Source: Marthasterias glacialis (Eukaryota; Echinodermata; Asteroidea; Forcipulatida; Asteriidae). From it: DNA of 64,000 nucleotides. The position numbers were made by a program, and so were the translations under genes. Below the pieces are notes generated by a model that saw nothing but the letters and a program-made list of their open reading frames with translations, was not told the origin of the DNA and made no database searches. Below are positions 23,007 through 35,322 of this stretch, in pieces. The DNA is taken from the NCBI GenBank assembly GCA_911728455.2, contig OU452219.1, positions 15,342,397 through 15,406,396 of the forward strand. The letters run 5' to 3'. Within the stretch, counting starts at the first letter, position 1. Each line of letters starts with the position of its first letter.

Positions 23007-23157
23007 TTTCCGAAACCATGGCTTTGGCTTCGGCTTTTAGGCCCTGGCTTAGAAACCCTCCACCTGTTTGAATTCCAGTACCGAAAGTGTTTTTTTTCTT
23101 CAAAATTACTGAGGTAGACCAAGCCAGAGCCTAAGTCAAAAGCTGTGGTTTCGAAAA
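23007..23157. mobile_element. Palindromic MITE-like element
   Basis: The left arm (23007-23050) reads TTTCCGAAACCATGGCTTTG and on to GGCTTCGGCTTTTAGGCCCTGGCTT. The right arm (23120-23157) is its imperfect complement, AAGCCAGAGCCTAAGTCAAA then AGCTGTGGTTTCGAAAA. The loop is about 70 bp. The open frames crossing it on both strands are not genes. The TGGCTTTGGCTT texture resembles repeat D. Confidence 0.8.
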
Positions 23158-23159
23158 GA

Positions 23160-23490
23160 GGCGATGCAAGATTAAATCAGTTACCATCCTCTGGTTTTCA
23201 ATGAAATCACCATAAAATCAACCTGTGGAAATCGTATGAAATTCAGTATTCACATATTTTTATTGTTTATTTATTTTATTAAACAACACAAAGCTGTTAT
23301 GTCGCCAGGGATTTCATGATTGAGGAAGTCTTTAAATGCCGTTTTCTCAAGTTTGACAGTCTTATGCACGTTCGTGATTGAGGAAGTCTATAAATGCTAT
23401 TTTCTCAAGTTTGACAGTATTTCAGACCGAAATATTTCCCTGGAGGACTGGCACCAGCATACCCTTTTATAATCAGTGAGCTTATGGAGT
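23160..23490 (+). repeat. Dispersed family C, copy with internal tandem duplication
   Basis: Starts with a GATTAAATCAGTTACCATCC-like block and CTCTGGTTTTCAAT, ends with GGAGGACTGGCACCAG. A stretch of about 44 bp (TGATTGAGGAAGTCTTTAAA through TCAAGTTTGACAGT) is duplicated with a period of about 59 bp (near 23317 and 23375). It abuts the palindrome at 23007-23157. Confidence 0.75.
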
Positions 23491-23911
23491 GTAACTAATA
23501 TCTACTTTTTTGTTAAGTACCAATGCCATATTTTGTTATATTAAGGTTTTTTGTTGAAATTTTCTATCTGACAATGTACAGGCCTTGACCATTTCGACCC
23601 GCAAAATTGATACTATTGTCATTAGTCTAGATTTTTTCCCCCCCTGCTTCCTCATAATTATCTACAGTTCGCTGTAGAAATGAAATAAATGCAACTTTTC
23701 AGGAGAGTGGATTTAATTGTATGGTGAATATGGGAAGTGTAGCTATCCGACATTAAGTAAAGCCACCAAAATTATGCAATAGAATTGTCCAGAACATGTA
23801 TCAAAATCAGCCTCTACATGAAGTGTCCATTGCCTGAACTATCAGTAGACATTTCTTAGAATTGAAGATTTTTGATATCAAATCAAAGGGAGATACCATC
23901 TTTTTTTTTTG

Positions 23912-24262
23912 CAGAGTTCGGGTTCGAGTCCCACTCTTGACACTTGTGTCCTTAAGCAAGACACTTTTTAAAACCATTATTGCTTCATCCTTCGGATGGG
24001 ACACAAAGCCTTAAGTCCTGTGTGTTGTTTAATGCATGTAAGAGAACCCAGTACACTTGTTGTTAAGAGAAGGGGTTTGCCCCGGTGTTTCTGGCAGTGG
24101 CTGCTGAATGCGCCACAGCACCTTGTCAACCTGTATAAGGTGCTAAATAAATGGGTCTCTTAGTTTAAGAACTTCAAGAACTTGTATAAAACAAAAATAT
24201 TAAGCACTTTGAAATGTCCATAGATAAAGCGCTATTCTAGTTTTTACTATTATTATAATAAT
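23912..24262 (+). repeat. tRNA-derived SINE type 1, 5'-truncated
   Basis: B-box GGTTCGAGTCC at 23931-23941 followed by the same body as the 8175 copy (CTTGACACTTGTG, CTTAAGCAAGACACTT, GGTTTGCCCCGGTGTT, GGCAGTGGCTGCTGAATGCG) and a tail with AAAGCGCTATTCTAG and TATTATAATA. The A-box half is missing. Confidence 0.9.
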
Positions 24263-25459
24263 TTTTTTTTTGCCGTTTTGAGAGGTTTTTGGTTCCCTAA
24301 ATTGTTTGGAAGGGAAAGTTTATATAGAATCAAACAGTGCAACCAGCATTCTTAAAAGCTGCATTTGTTATCATTCCTGTTCACGAGACCTGAATAACAT
24401 GTTGCAATGCAGCGTTATTAACCAACATTCAATGACATTTCCCCCCCCCCAAAAAACCATGATTGTTAGCATACCTTCTTCTAATCCAACTACCACTTAA
24501 CAGTATGAAGCAAGCTGTATATAAAGGGTTACTTTGTTCTTCTTTCCCCCTTCAAAATAGCTCTTGCTAACATACACATCTAATCATTTCTTCATGTGAC
24601 ACCAAACTATAGTCTATTTACCAGATGATTATAACACTTCCTTCTGCTGTCAAAACATGCCTGACAACGTAATTTATATAAACCAATGCAACTTTTCAAA
24701 AAGTCTCTACCAAGCCCACATAAAGCAATTTCTATACAGGGTTCAAGTGGAAAGGTTGGCGGCAATTGTGATGACTACCGACACCTTTTACTTCCCCGGA
24801 ATCGGGGGATAAGCGACTGGTATTGCTGGCTCTGTGTGTTTTTCCACGGTCCAATGGTATCGTACATGGGAACCTTCTCTCTTTTTATTCTCTCTCTCTC
24901 TCTCTCGCCAAACTCATTGAAAAATACTGCAAACTGTGTATGGAGCTTCAAAAACAGGCTGTAGCGTTTGACGCATAACAATAATGGAGTTGAAGTTCCT
25001 GTGAATGTCATGGCACTACCATAGAGCTACAAACCCATGGTGCTACACACACAGTGTACTACTGTACGTGTAGATGTGGTTGGTTTTTTTTTATTGTGGT
25101 AAAGATGCACCAAGGTGGACTGTAGGGGTGGTTTAGAGTTGCACTCACTATGGAAAGGGAATCCATGTTTTGTTGAGTGTATGAATGTATTTCTACTTGA
25201 CATGATGAAATTAGAGAATATATAATGGTGTTACCACAAACTGAACCCATATTGATACTCCACCATGCAATGCTTCATATCGCATGTGATGTTTTTTGCG
25301 TTTAAAATAACATGGATTGCGGCACAGAAGTGAAAAGTTTGACATACGTCTTGCACTTGCCAGCAGTACGTGTTAAGTCTGGAAGGTCACTGGGACTGTC
25401 CAAACAATACAGCCCTAAAAATTGTTAAAATTCTCAAAATGGATTTTTTAAAATTATTT
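24263..25459. other. No gene seen
   Basis: AT-rich sequence with a CT microsatellite at 24889-24906. Open frames at 24306-24500, 24686-24964 and 25059-25250 have no domain and partly reflect the CT repeat. Confidence 0.55.
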
Positions 25460-25692
25460 TTTCAATTTGTTTTATTAAGCATCCAACAACACAATAAGCG
25501 CCAATAACGGGATGAATAGGAAACAAGAAGAATGTCCAGTTTTAGATGTGGGAGGAAAACCTTCATTGGGTAAACCCATGCAATCAGGTAGGGACTGAAA
25601 AACCCAATCTACATGTTAGGCTCCTGTCTTAACCGGGGTCCACAGAGGTGAAAGGCAGGGAAAGACACCACTGGACCAACCTGATCCCTTTA
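25460..25692 (-). repeat. tRNA-derived SINE type 2, fullest copy
   Basis: On the minus strand: an A-box-like GGTTGGTCCAGTGGT, a degenerate B-box GTGGACCCCGGTTAAGAC, then ACATGTAGATTGGG, TTTTTCAGTCCCTACCTGAT, GCATGGGTTTACCC, TTTTCCTCCCACATCTAAAA and a 3' tail TTAATAAAACAAATT. The block order is shared with 3045-3185 and 37605-37685. Confidence 0.8.
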
Positions 25693-25699
25693 TTATATC

Positions 25700-27540
25700 A
25701 AATATCAGTTGCATATAAAGTAAAATAAAAGTATTTTGAAAGATTAAGAAACTACTAGTATCTTCAGTGCCAGATTAAATATTTTAATTTCACTTCCAAG
25801 AAATCCTTCCTTTATGAGAACAGTTAACCACAGTGAAAACATTTCCATGACAAACACCAGAGAAAGTGGGTCACTAGAACATGGTATGGCTGGGGTCCAG
25901 TACCACCTATCACCATGTCAAACAGGAAGCTTCGAAAGTTCACTTACAGAACCTGCTTCAAACATAAAGTGATGTAGGAATGGAGTTGTACGAACTTGTA
26001 ACCTGCATTGTTATACTTTCAAAAGCTGAGGACCTCAACCACTTCTCATGCACACAAACTTTTGCCATAATTATGTTTTTTTTTATATTTTCTGTATTTC
26101 AGAAAATCTTGTAATATTTATTGTTTTAGTCCTAATTGTTCTTGTTTAATTAAATAACTTTTTCTCTTGTCAAGCAAAAGAAGGGGATTTGTTCACAAGA
26201 ATTTAAAAAAAAAAAAAAAATAATTATTTACCTGCAAATGTTTCATTCCTTCATTCAGAAATGGTTATGTCCATATTCCTAAACCGCAATGGAAAATAGA
26301 AACAAGGAATGGAAATGAAGTTGAAACTGGAGATTCATTTCAAATACATTTCCTCCTTAGAGTAGTAGAAGCAATACCATATCAACCAAAAGAGATGTGG
26401 CATACGTGCTGTGTCGTTGTTTTGTTTTGTTTTGGCAGTGTTTTGTGTCCTAACCGGGGGTAATGAAGTTCAAAGAACCTGACAAACAGTGGATGTTCAT
26501 GGCATTATGAATGTTGACGTCGACAATAGTTCTCCTACAGGGCAAAGATCTGGGGTAGAGTTGGTTTAGAAGCGGAAAAGTTTAATGGACTTAAGGCATG
26601 CTCAAATACTTGTCTAGATGATTAAACAAAGTTATAACTTCTGAACTGACGAATTGTTAGAAGATAATGTGTAGTTATTGAGAAACTCAATCCAATTCAA
26701 TTTAACTTCTTTTATTGAGGGAGTATTTATTGTAAAATATGCATTCTGTTTTTATGTTACACAGAAGTTTGTGCCAAAAGTGAATTGTTAATACTCACTT
26801 ATAAAGAAGTAATACTCCTAGAGAGAAAAAAATGCATACAGCAGTTCATTTGTAAGATTTTTTAGAGCCTCAAAAAAAAGGGAAAAAACTATATATCTGT
26901 TGGGAATGTTTGAGAAGAATGAGCTCTGAAAAGGCGATAATTTGAGAGCCGGTTTGTATCGCCATTCATTCTTCACCCTCGTTTTTTTCTGATCGCTGTA
27001 ATAAAACGTGCAGCGTCTTTGTTGAGTCAAGTATAATGGCGTTTTTTCTTTTTATCCCAGTTATTTCCAAACGGACTAACTTTTTGTGAGATGGACACTT
27101 TTCTTCTCTCTGGCCGTCATGACATTGTGGCTGCCGAGGGAGAAATGCCATTGAGGTAGCACGTAGGAAAAATCAGTGAGAAGAAAGGCATTTGTATGCA
27201 ATAAGGGGGCACTTTGTGTGAAACCTGCGTCGGTGTTGAATGTGGGTTTTGAGTAAATAAGAAAAATACTAATGATAATACATTGATGGGAGTGAACTGA
27301 TTTAATTAACCTTGATATACTTGATGAAACATGATATCTCTAACCGATATGCAGACATGATCTTATGTATGAAATAAATGAATACTTCAACATTTTGAAT
27401 TGGCACAACGTGGCTTATCAATGCTTCATATTCCCCCCATCTTTTTTCTTGCCTTTCTTTTTCAGTCTTGGGGAATGGTGTTCAGTGAGAGTTTGCTTAA
27501 TTGTTTTGTAAAATGTGATATGAAAACTTTTTGTCGTGTT
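25700..27540. other. No gene seen
   Basis: AT-rich sequence with a 16-base A run at 26205-26220. A CAATTCAATTTAACTTCTTT stretch near 26693 resembles the antisense of a LINE-type ATTCAATTC tail. Minus-strand open frames at 26818-27151 have no domain. Confidence 0.5.
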
Positions 27541-27600
27541 CAAAAAGTACATGGAGGTTCATATCCTGGGTTCGAATCCCATCTAAATAGCATACCTATG
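27541..27600 (+). repeat. tRNA-like SINE head fragment
   Basis: GGGTTCGAATCCC (27568-27580), a perfect B-box core, preceded by a short tRNA-like stretch and followed within 30 bases by a C run. There is no recognisable SINE body, so the family is unassigned. A cloverleaf for an intact tRNA cannot be formed. Confidence 0.45.
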
Positions 27601-27639
27601 ATTTCCCCCCCCCCCCTGCAAGACTCAGGGTAAAAAAAT

Positions 27640-29310
27640 AATTATTATTCTTTATACCCGATTTTTATTATTATTACATCTATTGTTTCAGTATGTCCTG
27701 ATTTTACTGTTAGTTCATTATGTTTACAGCTCGAAAACCGACACGATGAAGTGTGTCTCTAGTATTTATAAGGCTCATCTTTGTGCTCACATTATCACCA
27801 AAATACTTCATTTTAGTTGACTTTTATAATTCAAAAGCCGGCTTTCTTAGAGTTTTAGATCTGTGCTGCTCAGTGCCAGAACCAGGCATTTCCTGCCAAA
27901 ACTCAAAATTGGCTTTGTTTGCTCATCAAGTAGATGAGAAAAAGAGCTTTCAAATAACACTTCATAAGGGCCTATAAGGTAAGATTTCTCAACATATTGA
28001 TTGTTTAAGATATCACTTCACAATGATATCATGGCTGAAGTTTTGGTTGTCTTTACTTTAATTTTGTTTCATTGTTATCCAAGAATTTAGGTGTAGGGGC
28101 GCCACATATGAATCTCCATTCATTTTATTCATTGATACTCCACAAATTATCATGTTTTAAAATCACATTTTTATGAAGTGGATTTTCCGCCCTTCCTTAC
28201 CGTGTAAAGCGGCATGTACGTTCCGCAGATGGTGAATTTCATTCCTTGAGGGTCGAGACATTTTGTTTTGACTTGGTGAGGGAAACATTCTTTGGATTAT
28301 CAAAAGGTCGTTGGGAACGTTTGGAGGTGCTTGAAGGCAGTGTCCATTAAGGCAGCCTTGATACTTCTGATGTCTTCATGAAGGTCAGAGTCATTGTTAA
28401 TCCTTTTCAAGACGTGGTCAATTTTTGTCTTTTTTTTCCTACAAAATTCTAAAATTACTCGAAAAGACAGTTCAAGGGCCAAGTACCCTGAGAAAATGAT
28501 GATTGAATATGTACCAATAGTCTAGAAATGTTTCAAAATAATCGTACACTGTTTTTCCAAAACTTAAGGTGTTTTTGTTTTAACAAATTAATAGAGGCCA
28601 TCATCTTTTTCACCTTGAGAAAGACTCTTCTAGGGTAGATACATGAAGCCATTACAATTTTGTTGCGTTTATATACCAAAGATCATTTTGGTTGGTAATC
28701 GGTCGCAACATCTGATTCTATTTTTTTTTTTTTAATACTCCATATTGATTAATAAAGCAAAAGGCAATAAAAAAACATTTTGTTTAAATGCTGCAGGTTA
28801 AAAAAAAACGTTTGTGTGCTCTCCACAGTCCATTTAGAATGCTCTTATGTGTGTGTATTTTATCCATGGTGGCTTTGAAGAGGTAGGGAGTAATCTCAGA
28901 CCTGTACCAGATCAGGAGGGGTTAGTATGAGGGTAGAATGTTGGAGCAGACTGCCGATTGTTCCCCAATACCCTATCTCCCTTTTGCTGAAACTCAAACT
29001 GATGGCAGAGGGGGGTCAATGAGAGTTGAATGCAGGGTAGAGCTCAATGCCAAATAGGAAATCCGCTCATGGCTCAACAAGCGTTTTGTTTCATTTCCTG
29101 ATCTTCCAAATACTAAGATTAATATCCGTAATTCAACAACGCTCCGTGGGAACTTCATTGTAAAATTCATCAACCTCTGCAATTACCAGGCTCCCGCCCT
29201 CCCCTGAATTTTTTTAAGACACAGTTTGAGGAATTATTTAACATAGTGTGTTCAGCCGTTTGTATGAAATACTCACTTCATCATGCAACCTTGACCTTGC
29301 TCTACTAAGC
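27640..29310. other. No gene seen
   Basis: AT-rich sequence with a small CpG-bearing patch at 28185-28260. Open frames at 27753-27977 and 28300-28482 have no domain. Confidence 0.5.
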
Positions 29311-29317
29311 AAACATT

Positions 29318-29450
29318 AGCTGGGCGCCAGGAACAGACAATACACATTACATGATGTGCTGCCTGTAACTTGTTTCTGCTTAGCAAGAATTTCCTGTGCT
29401 TAGCACGCTTGTGTGCTTTAGGAAGTCTATGAAACTGGCTTCCAGGTCTG
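29318..29450. mobile_element. MITE G, degenerate copy
   Basis: Contains GGGCGCCAGG near the left, TTTCTGCTTAGCAAGAATTT, GTGCTTAGCACGCTTGTGTG and an end TCTATGAAACTGGCTTCC. These match the GCTTAGCA-type interior and TCTATGAAATTGGG end of family G, and especially 49140-49235. Confidence 0.55.
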
Positions 29451-30170
29451 TGTGATTTGGGGAATTATTCTCGGAGTGACTAGAAAAGTAAAACTGTGGT
29501 GGTACCATAATCTTGATCATCTGCTAACCTGTCTCCATCCATTGCAGATAAAAGGCTTTCATTTTAAGGTGTCGGGCTACAGCCATGACACCTTCTTGTT
29601 GTTGTTCAGTTGTTGTTTTTGTTTTTCAAAATCTTCTTATACATGATGTCCTTTCATCTCTCAGACTTCCTACATGCCTGCCCCTTCCTTGTTTAGTCCT
29701 TAGTTATTATTCCATTATTCTGTTTTTGTTCATTTGTTATTATTTTTTAAGGATAATGTGCATGGCCTGTTTAAAATAGTACATAAATAAAATAAACCCT
29801 TCAAATATGAATGAGAGATGGATGCAGACATGCCAGAGTTATACCTTTTGTTTATTTTTTATTTTTTTTATAGCTGTGTACTTCCGACAGTGCATTTTAT
29901 TTTGTAGTTTAAAGACTAATGTATAGCTTTCTGAAAAAGGTCATCAAATGTTTTTTTTCCTTCATAGTAGGGCTGAAGAAAAACTCAATTCACTTTAGAA
30001 AATCATGTTGACAATGGGGATCACTCTCTGAAGATAATTGTCCAGTGCCTGTATATTTATAGCAAATATGCCATAAAAGTTGGTCGTAAAACATTTGAAA
30101 TGCTTCATTAAATATCAAGATGGTGATGATCTCAACCATGTTTTGTTTAGGTAGGATGTAGGGTTCTCCC

Positions 30171-30383
30171 CAGCGGCGTAGCCAATAGGGGCCTGGGGTG
30201 GAGGGGGGAGGGGCACATTCCAACAATTTTTCAGTGCCCCCACCCACAGGTGCCCCCATGAAACAAATCCAGATACATGTAAATTATTTTTAAAAAACAT
30301 GGCCCTTGTCCCCCCACTAAAAATAAATCCCTCAGGGTGCCCTCCCCCCCCCCCCCAGTGAAAAAATCCTGGCTATGCTGCTG
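30171..30383. mobile_element. hAT-like MITE, copy 2, with 8-bp target duplication
   Basis: CAGCGGCGTAGCC at the left edge and GGCTATGCTGCTG at the right edge are near-complementary. The flanks carry a perfect 8-bp direct repeat, GTTCTCCC (30163-30170 and 30384-30391), the size diagnostic of hAT insertion. The interior has G-rich and C-rich runs and no open frame of interest. The overlapping minus-strand open frames around 29990-30455 are repeat-derived. Confidence 0.85.
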
Positions 30384-30704
30384 GTTCTCCCCAGGATTTT
30401 TCAAACTGGTGAGACGTTCTGAACCCAAATTTTTTTTCAAGTTTGACCAAAACACGCTGAATCAAAACCAGGGTCCTCGGAATATTTTTCCCAACGTTTA
30501 TGTTTGGTCTATAAGCTCATACTGTATTGAAGATTTATATATACATTTTTTGGTGGGTATCCCCTTCAATTTATGTGTTTTGGCCCGCCATTCCAGCGTA
30601 AAGGCCTGATATGCTAGCTTGTGCATGGGAAGAGTCCCTTGGGTGAGGGCAATTTTAATGTCGATTTCAGCGTGTGCAGCAAACAAAGTATTTCAAATCA
30701 CTTG

Positions 30705-30966
30705 TACTCTCTAAATGTAAAAAAAAACAAAAAAAAAACCACATGACAATTTCACTCTCTTGCCCGAGTGGTGTCAGTGTGGCTATTTTGGGAGTGAAAC
30801 TCACTGTGCATAACCCTTTTTGAGTGAAATTGAAGTGAACTTCACTCTGAATCAAGTTGAAAATACCTGTCTCACAATAAAAAGAGTTGTCCGCCATTAG
30901 GGTCTATGCAAGAGCGGCATGGCGGACAAAACAAGTTGTGTTTCACTCTTTTACATTTAGAAAGTA
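30705..30966. mobile_element. TA-bounded MITE H, copy 1
   Basis: About 262 bp, with TACTCTCTAAATGTAAA at the left and TTTACATTTAGAAAGTA at the right. TA at both edges fits a TA target duplication. Inside, GAGTGAAA/TTTCACTC units recur in both orientations, and there is a GGCGGACAA block. A second copy in inverted orientation is at 35323-35570. Confidence 0.9.
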
Positions 30967-30999
30967 TTTTTAATTGATTACAGTATGTTTCCCTCATAC

Positions 31000-33730
31000 C
31001 ATGGTTTGCTTATAAGAACTAACATCGAACTTAAACAAAGACCTCTGTACCTCAAATTGTTGAATGGATTGTGTTGGTTCCAAATTTTGCATAACAATTC
31101 CTACATACTTCTCAGACAAAAATGTTTTTGATAACTTTGTTAAATTTCCCCCTTTTTAAACAAAGGTTTCTAAAGTATTTTTTAACCAACGGCCTGTTCG
31201 AAGTAATTAGTAGTATTATTATTTTTGTGGGGAGTAATTTCTGTAGAGATTGAAGACGTGATATTTTATTATTTTCGTAATCCATACAAATCGTTCAGAA
31301 ACTACTTGGCATGCATAACATTATTGACACAAGAAAAACCCAGCCAACTCTTTGGTATTGAGATAGGTGTTATTCTATAGGGGTCGCTCACAATGGCACA
31401 GGCTAAGGTTATGTTTGTCCAATTCCCTGTTTAGCAGTTTAGCTTTTCACAGCATTGAGTGTCAATCACTACGCTGCTGCACAAAAGAAGCATTGTCGAT
31501 CACACTTGAACTCTGTAACACCCAACCCCCAAGAAGGTTTGTATTTATTTGTATTGTCGGTTGCAGAATTTGCCGATGCTGTAAGATGGAAGGACTGCCA
31601 TTGTATCTTATGAGGACCTGCCCATGTATTAAGACCCATGTTATGGTGCAGCCATATTGTTCTTCTCCAATTCAAACTGAGAAAAAAGAAGGGGAAAATA
31701 GTCTGGTCACTGTTTGGCATCAAAGGAAACATTGTTCGTTATTGCTTTTCAAACACAAGGAACATGACATGTGGTTGGGAGCACGACAAAGGTCTAAAAG
31801 TTTTAAAATTTATCTTGGCAGCCATTTTCTGTACCAAAATAGTTGTGAGACAATTCCTAAAAAGTCAACTCCCACGTAGTGGAAAATTGGACCAGAAATC
31901 TGGATCAGCAAACAAAGCCCTTTGTTTTCATTCCATTGTCAAATTTTGGTATACAGCCATCCTCAAGTTCCAGATGTGCGTTATCAGAGGAATATAAACA
32001 CCGTGCCTAGTAATAAAAAAAAGGGTTCATGATACTGTTACAAAAATGTTTGGTATACTCAAGTTTTGCTTTATACAAAAACCTTGGGTAAATCAGATGG
32101 GATTTGAATCTTCAACCATCTGAATTCAAGAACAAAGTCCATTGTAACTGCTGGATTTTGTCCATCTCATACCATCAATAGAGAAGGACAAAGTGAAATC
32201 AAATGTGCCATATGTCCCTTTGCAAAACGTTGCACTATTCTTTACTTTAGAGGAGGTTGGGGAATACTAGAAGGTATCCGACATCAACCTTTTTTTTTTA
32301 TTGCCAATGTATTTGGCAAAGCGTTGAAAAATTCTATTTCATTGTTCAGGAATAGAAATCACTCGCATGGTAAAGAGTATCAATTTACCAGGATTTCAAA
32401 GGTTAATAAAGCAAGACAGACAGCCTCAAAGTCTGGGGGACTGCGAGCGTTGTGTCTGGTCAAAGCCTCTTGGAGATTCAGAGGGACTCAAAGGAAGCTT
32501 ATGATACACCATCATTATCTCCTGATTACTATTCCTCTTTTGGATCAAATCTATCCATTTCTGAGCTCTATTGATTAGGTATTATTGTCCCAGGAAGACA
32601 GTCCCTTTCAAGCTGGCAATTCAGACAGTTTAAGCTGGGTTGTTACGATAGCACTGGGAATGCTTGCACGTCTTTTCTGGCTCTTTTTATTGGCTAATAA
32701 AAATGGTAATGGGTACAAATTATGAGGTGGTTTTTATCTTTTTTATTTTTGCATACATTTGCCCTGCTCAATGCAAATGAACAGTTGTCTGTGCATTGCT
32801 GTGTGAGGTTTGTTTTTTTTACTATGATAGTCTACTGTTAATGTGTTGATAAGTGCATATATAAATATTTAACAAGGGACCAGACTTTTTCACTGAAGGC
32901 CTTCGCAACCCTGGTTGCAAAGGTTACCTGTACAAATCAAGAAATATACATTAGTATGGAAGACCACTGGTGCAAGTTTGAATGTGTAGCTTTCCAAAGG
33001 CTGGTTGTAGCCATCTTGAATTTCGTCTGCACAAATCCATGGAAGTAGAAGAGACTATATAGCGTGAAAATTACTTGAGTACGTTTGATTACAGTGTAAC
33101 AATTTTAGCTGCCACTGACATATGGTTTATGATAGAATACATGAACGTAGTGATTGATTGTTTTTTTATTGGTCGGGGTCTGAGATGGCAAACTTTGTTT
33201 TGTTAACATGGGCTGACCTCCTGACAAGAGGGTTTTTCAAAACCAGTGGCTGAAATGAATCATAGTGTGTCTGTAGCAAGCTATACCACCAGTGTTGGGA
33301 ATAACTATTATTAAGTTTAAAAGATTTTTGTTCTATTTAAAACCGTACCTGTTTTTCAAGTTAGCAGTTAGTTAAAGGTTTAAGTTTCAGTTGCCCTGAG
33401 AAGACGTCTCTTTGAAATGTTTTTCTATTTTGGAAACCGGGACAAAGCATTCCCAAATGACAACCAGTGAGAGAGGGGAAGAAGACGACATTGTCTCCAT
33501 ATTCTTGCTAAGTTAAAGCCAAGGGCATCCGCTTTAAATTTTCATTTCTTCTTATACATATTTTGCAATTTGGTGGAAACTAACACTTTCCTTACTTTCT
33601 CTTTAAAGAAACTGAAACAAAAGTGTTTTATATTATTGCCTAAAAGGGGTACATTCTGCAGAAAAAAAAGGCTATATCATTGTTGATTTTGAAACTGATC
33701 TCCATCCAGAAATCAGAACCATTATATTTT
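31000..33730. other. No gene seen, despite the longest open frame of the window
   Basis: AT-rich sequence. The 170-codon plus frame at 31367-31879 is the longest in the window but has no domain, a Cys/Leu/Ser-rich translation, no convincing splice sites, and overlaps open frames in two other readings, so it is probably chance. The remaining open frame (32324-32578) also has no domain. Confidence 0.5.
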
Positions 33731-33734
33731 GTGC

Positions 33735-33862
33735 CCTCTCAGGTAGGGATTCCGCGGCCCAATCCACAGGTCACCCTGAGTGGGATTTTAACCCCGGGTC
33801 ACGTCGGTGGGAGAAAAAAATCCGGGTTAGTACCACTTCACCAAGCTAACCTTCTAGCGGTG
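33735..33862 (-). repeat. tRNA-derived SINE fragment, unassigned type
   Basis: On the minus strand: TTAGCTTGGTGAAGTGGT (A-box-like), then about 35-45 bases later CGGGGTTAAAATCCC (B-box-like, complement at 33782-33796), then ACCTGTGGATTGGGCC and GGAATCCCTACCTGA. The body is short and degenerate. Confidence 0.55.
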
Positions 33863-33952
33863 TGACACATTTTTGACAGATGGCAACATTTGGAAACATT
33901 AGTCTGCAACTTTCTGTTTAAAAAGCAGTCATTTTTATAAAGGGTGTTTTTT

Positions 33953-33956
<4 letters not shown>

Positions 33957-33988
<32 letters not shown>
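33957..33988. repeat. T32 homopolymer
   Basis: Uninterrupted run of 32 T, preceded by TTGTTC and followed by GGAG. No retroelement body was recognised next to it on either strand. Confidence 0.95.
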
Positions 33989-33989
<1 letters not shown>

Positions 33990-34369
33990 GAGAAAAATGT
34001 AGAACTCAAGAATTGGAGTGTTCATAAAAGGCATTAATTTCAAACCTAGATGATTTTCTCACTCTAAGACACACGCAAAGTGATTCATTAAAGTCACTTA
34101 AACGGCTTTTGACCAAGCAACAGTCGAACCCAAATTCAGCCATGCTTATAATTGTTTCCTTACCAATAATCGTTCGGAGCAGTTTGCCATCAGGTTCTTG
34201 GCAACTTAAGCACTGGAATCGCAAGAAAAAAAAAACAGAAGAAAAATAAGAAGATAAAGAAAAAACCTGCAGTATGCTATACCGTAGCCAATCACTTTGT
34301 CATTTGGGAAACGGGGAAAAAATGACTGCTGTGCTTAGTCTAATGTAGTAATGCTTGTATAATGGTAGT

Positions 34370-34600
34370 CATTCACAGGGGGTATTAATTGGACCTCATA
34401 GACATGGTAATTTGATTCAGAACTTGAAATTACACCGCCAAGGATCTTATTAATGCTCCTACTCCATTAAGCAATGGTCCAGCTCGCCACGGTATTAGTC
34501 GCACATGTGTGCTTAAACCGTGTAAGGAATCACGTGCGAGGCCATGGTGGCATTACTGCGTGGCTGGACTTTATATTCACAGCATGAGGATCTTTAAGAA
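34370..34600. promoter_or_regulatory. Candidate conserved non-coding element
   Basis: Unique block with clustered homeodomain-type cores (GTATTAATTGG, GTAATTTGATT, TATTAATG, CATTAAG), palindromic E-boxes CACATGTG (34502-34509) and CACGTG (34531-34536), and more CpG than its surroundings. No open frame spans it. An enhancer is a plausible reading; there is no comparative evidence. Confidence 0.35.
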
Positions 34601-34934
34601 GTCCTATTCCTTGAATGAAACTTTTCTTGAATGAACTTGTTGAAATATTTCTGAGAGGAGTTTGTCCTTTTTTTTAATGTGTCCTTGTTATTAGAGAGTC
34701 AGCATTTTTGATAACATTGCAAGTTGATTTGTGAAACAGTTTGTGTTCCTTGAGTCACCATTTACATTATCTGCCAATCTGTGAAAGTTAAACTTATGCT
34801 GCTTCATTGTCGAGAAGAAGTAAACACAATTTGATAAGTTAAATTTATTTAACCTAAAACAGGTCAATTTTTGTGTAAATTATATTTTGCATTTGAGCTC
34901 ACTTTTAAGGCATCCTTTGTTTTACGACTGGAAA

Positions 34935-35110
34935 TAAGAATACTATTTTGGTTTTACGGAAGCACTGTAAACATGGTGTACTCGGTGCTTTCCAAAGACT
35001 ACAGGGGAAAAAACACACGCTGCTTGGGTGGGATTCGAATCCAAAACCTGTACATTCTCAAGCAGATGTCTTTGCCACTTGACTACAGAGTCCATCTGTT
35101 TGAATCCTGT
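34935..35110 (-). repeat. tRNA-derived SINE, third type
   Basis: On the minus strand: GTAGTCAAGTGGCAAAG (A-box-like) and about 35 bases later the palindromic B-box GGATTCGAATCC (35031-35042), followed by CACCCAAGCAGCGTGTGT and a unique-looking body. No second copy is seen here. Confidence 0.6.
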
Positions 35111-35322
35111 AATTAAAGGAAATGTGAAATAATAAAGATAGTAATGACAAGCAGAATAATTGGACCATGGGAAACAAGTTCTTTTAAAGTTTGTCCAAGT
35201 AAAACCCTACCCTCAAACCTTACTCTACCCCTTTCCTAAAACTATTTCAATGTGTGTTTTTATCACAAGGAATTATTATTTTTTTGTTACAATACCATTT
35301 CGTTTTTAGAGATTCATGTAAC

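Noticed and set aside
27541-27600. Possible tRNA gene around GGGTTCGAATCCC
   Set aside because: Only the T-arm-like part is present; no matching acceptor or anticodon stem.
31367-31879. 170-codon open frame, the longest in the window
   Set aside because: No domain, Cys/Leu/Ser-rich translation, competing frames on both strands, no splice or promoter context; chance is the better explanation in 64 kb of sequence.
35018-35110. Possible functional tRNA gene (A- and B-box present)
   Set aside because: A seven-base acceptor stem and cloverleaf could not be built; the boxes belong to a SINE head on the minus strand.
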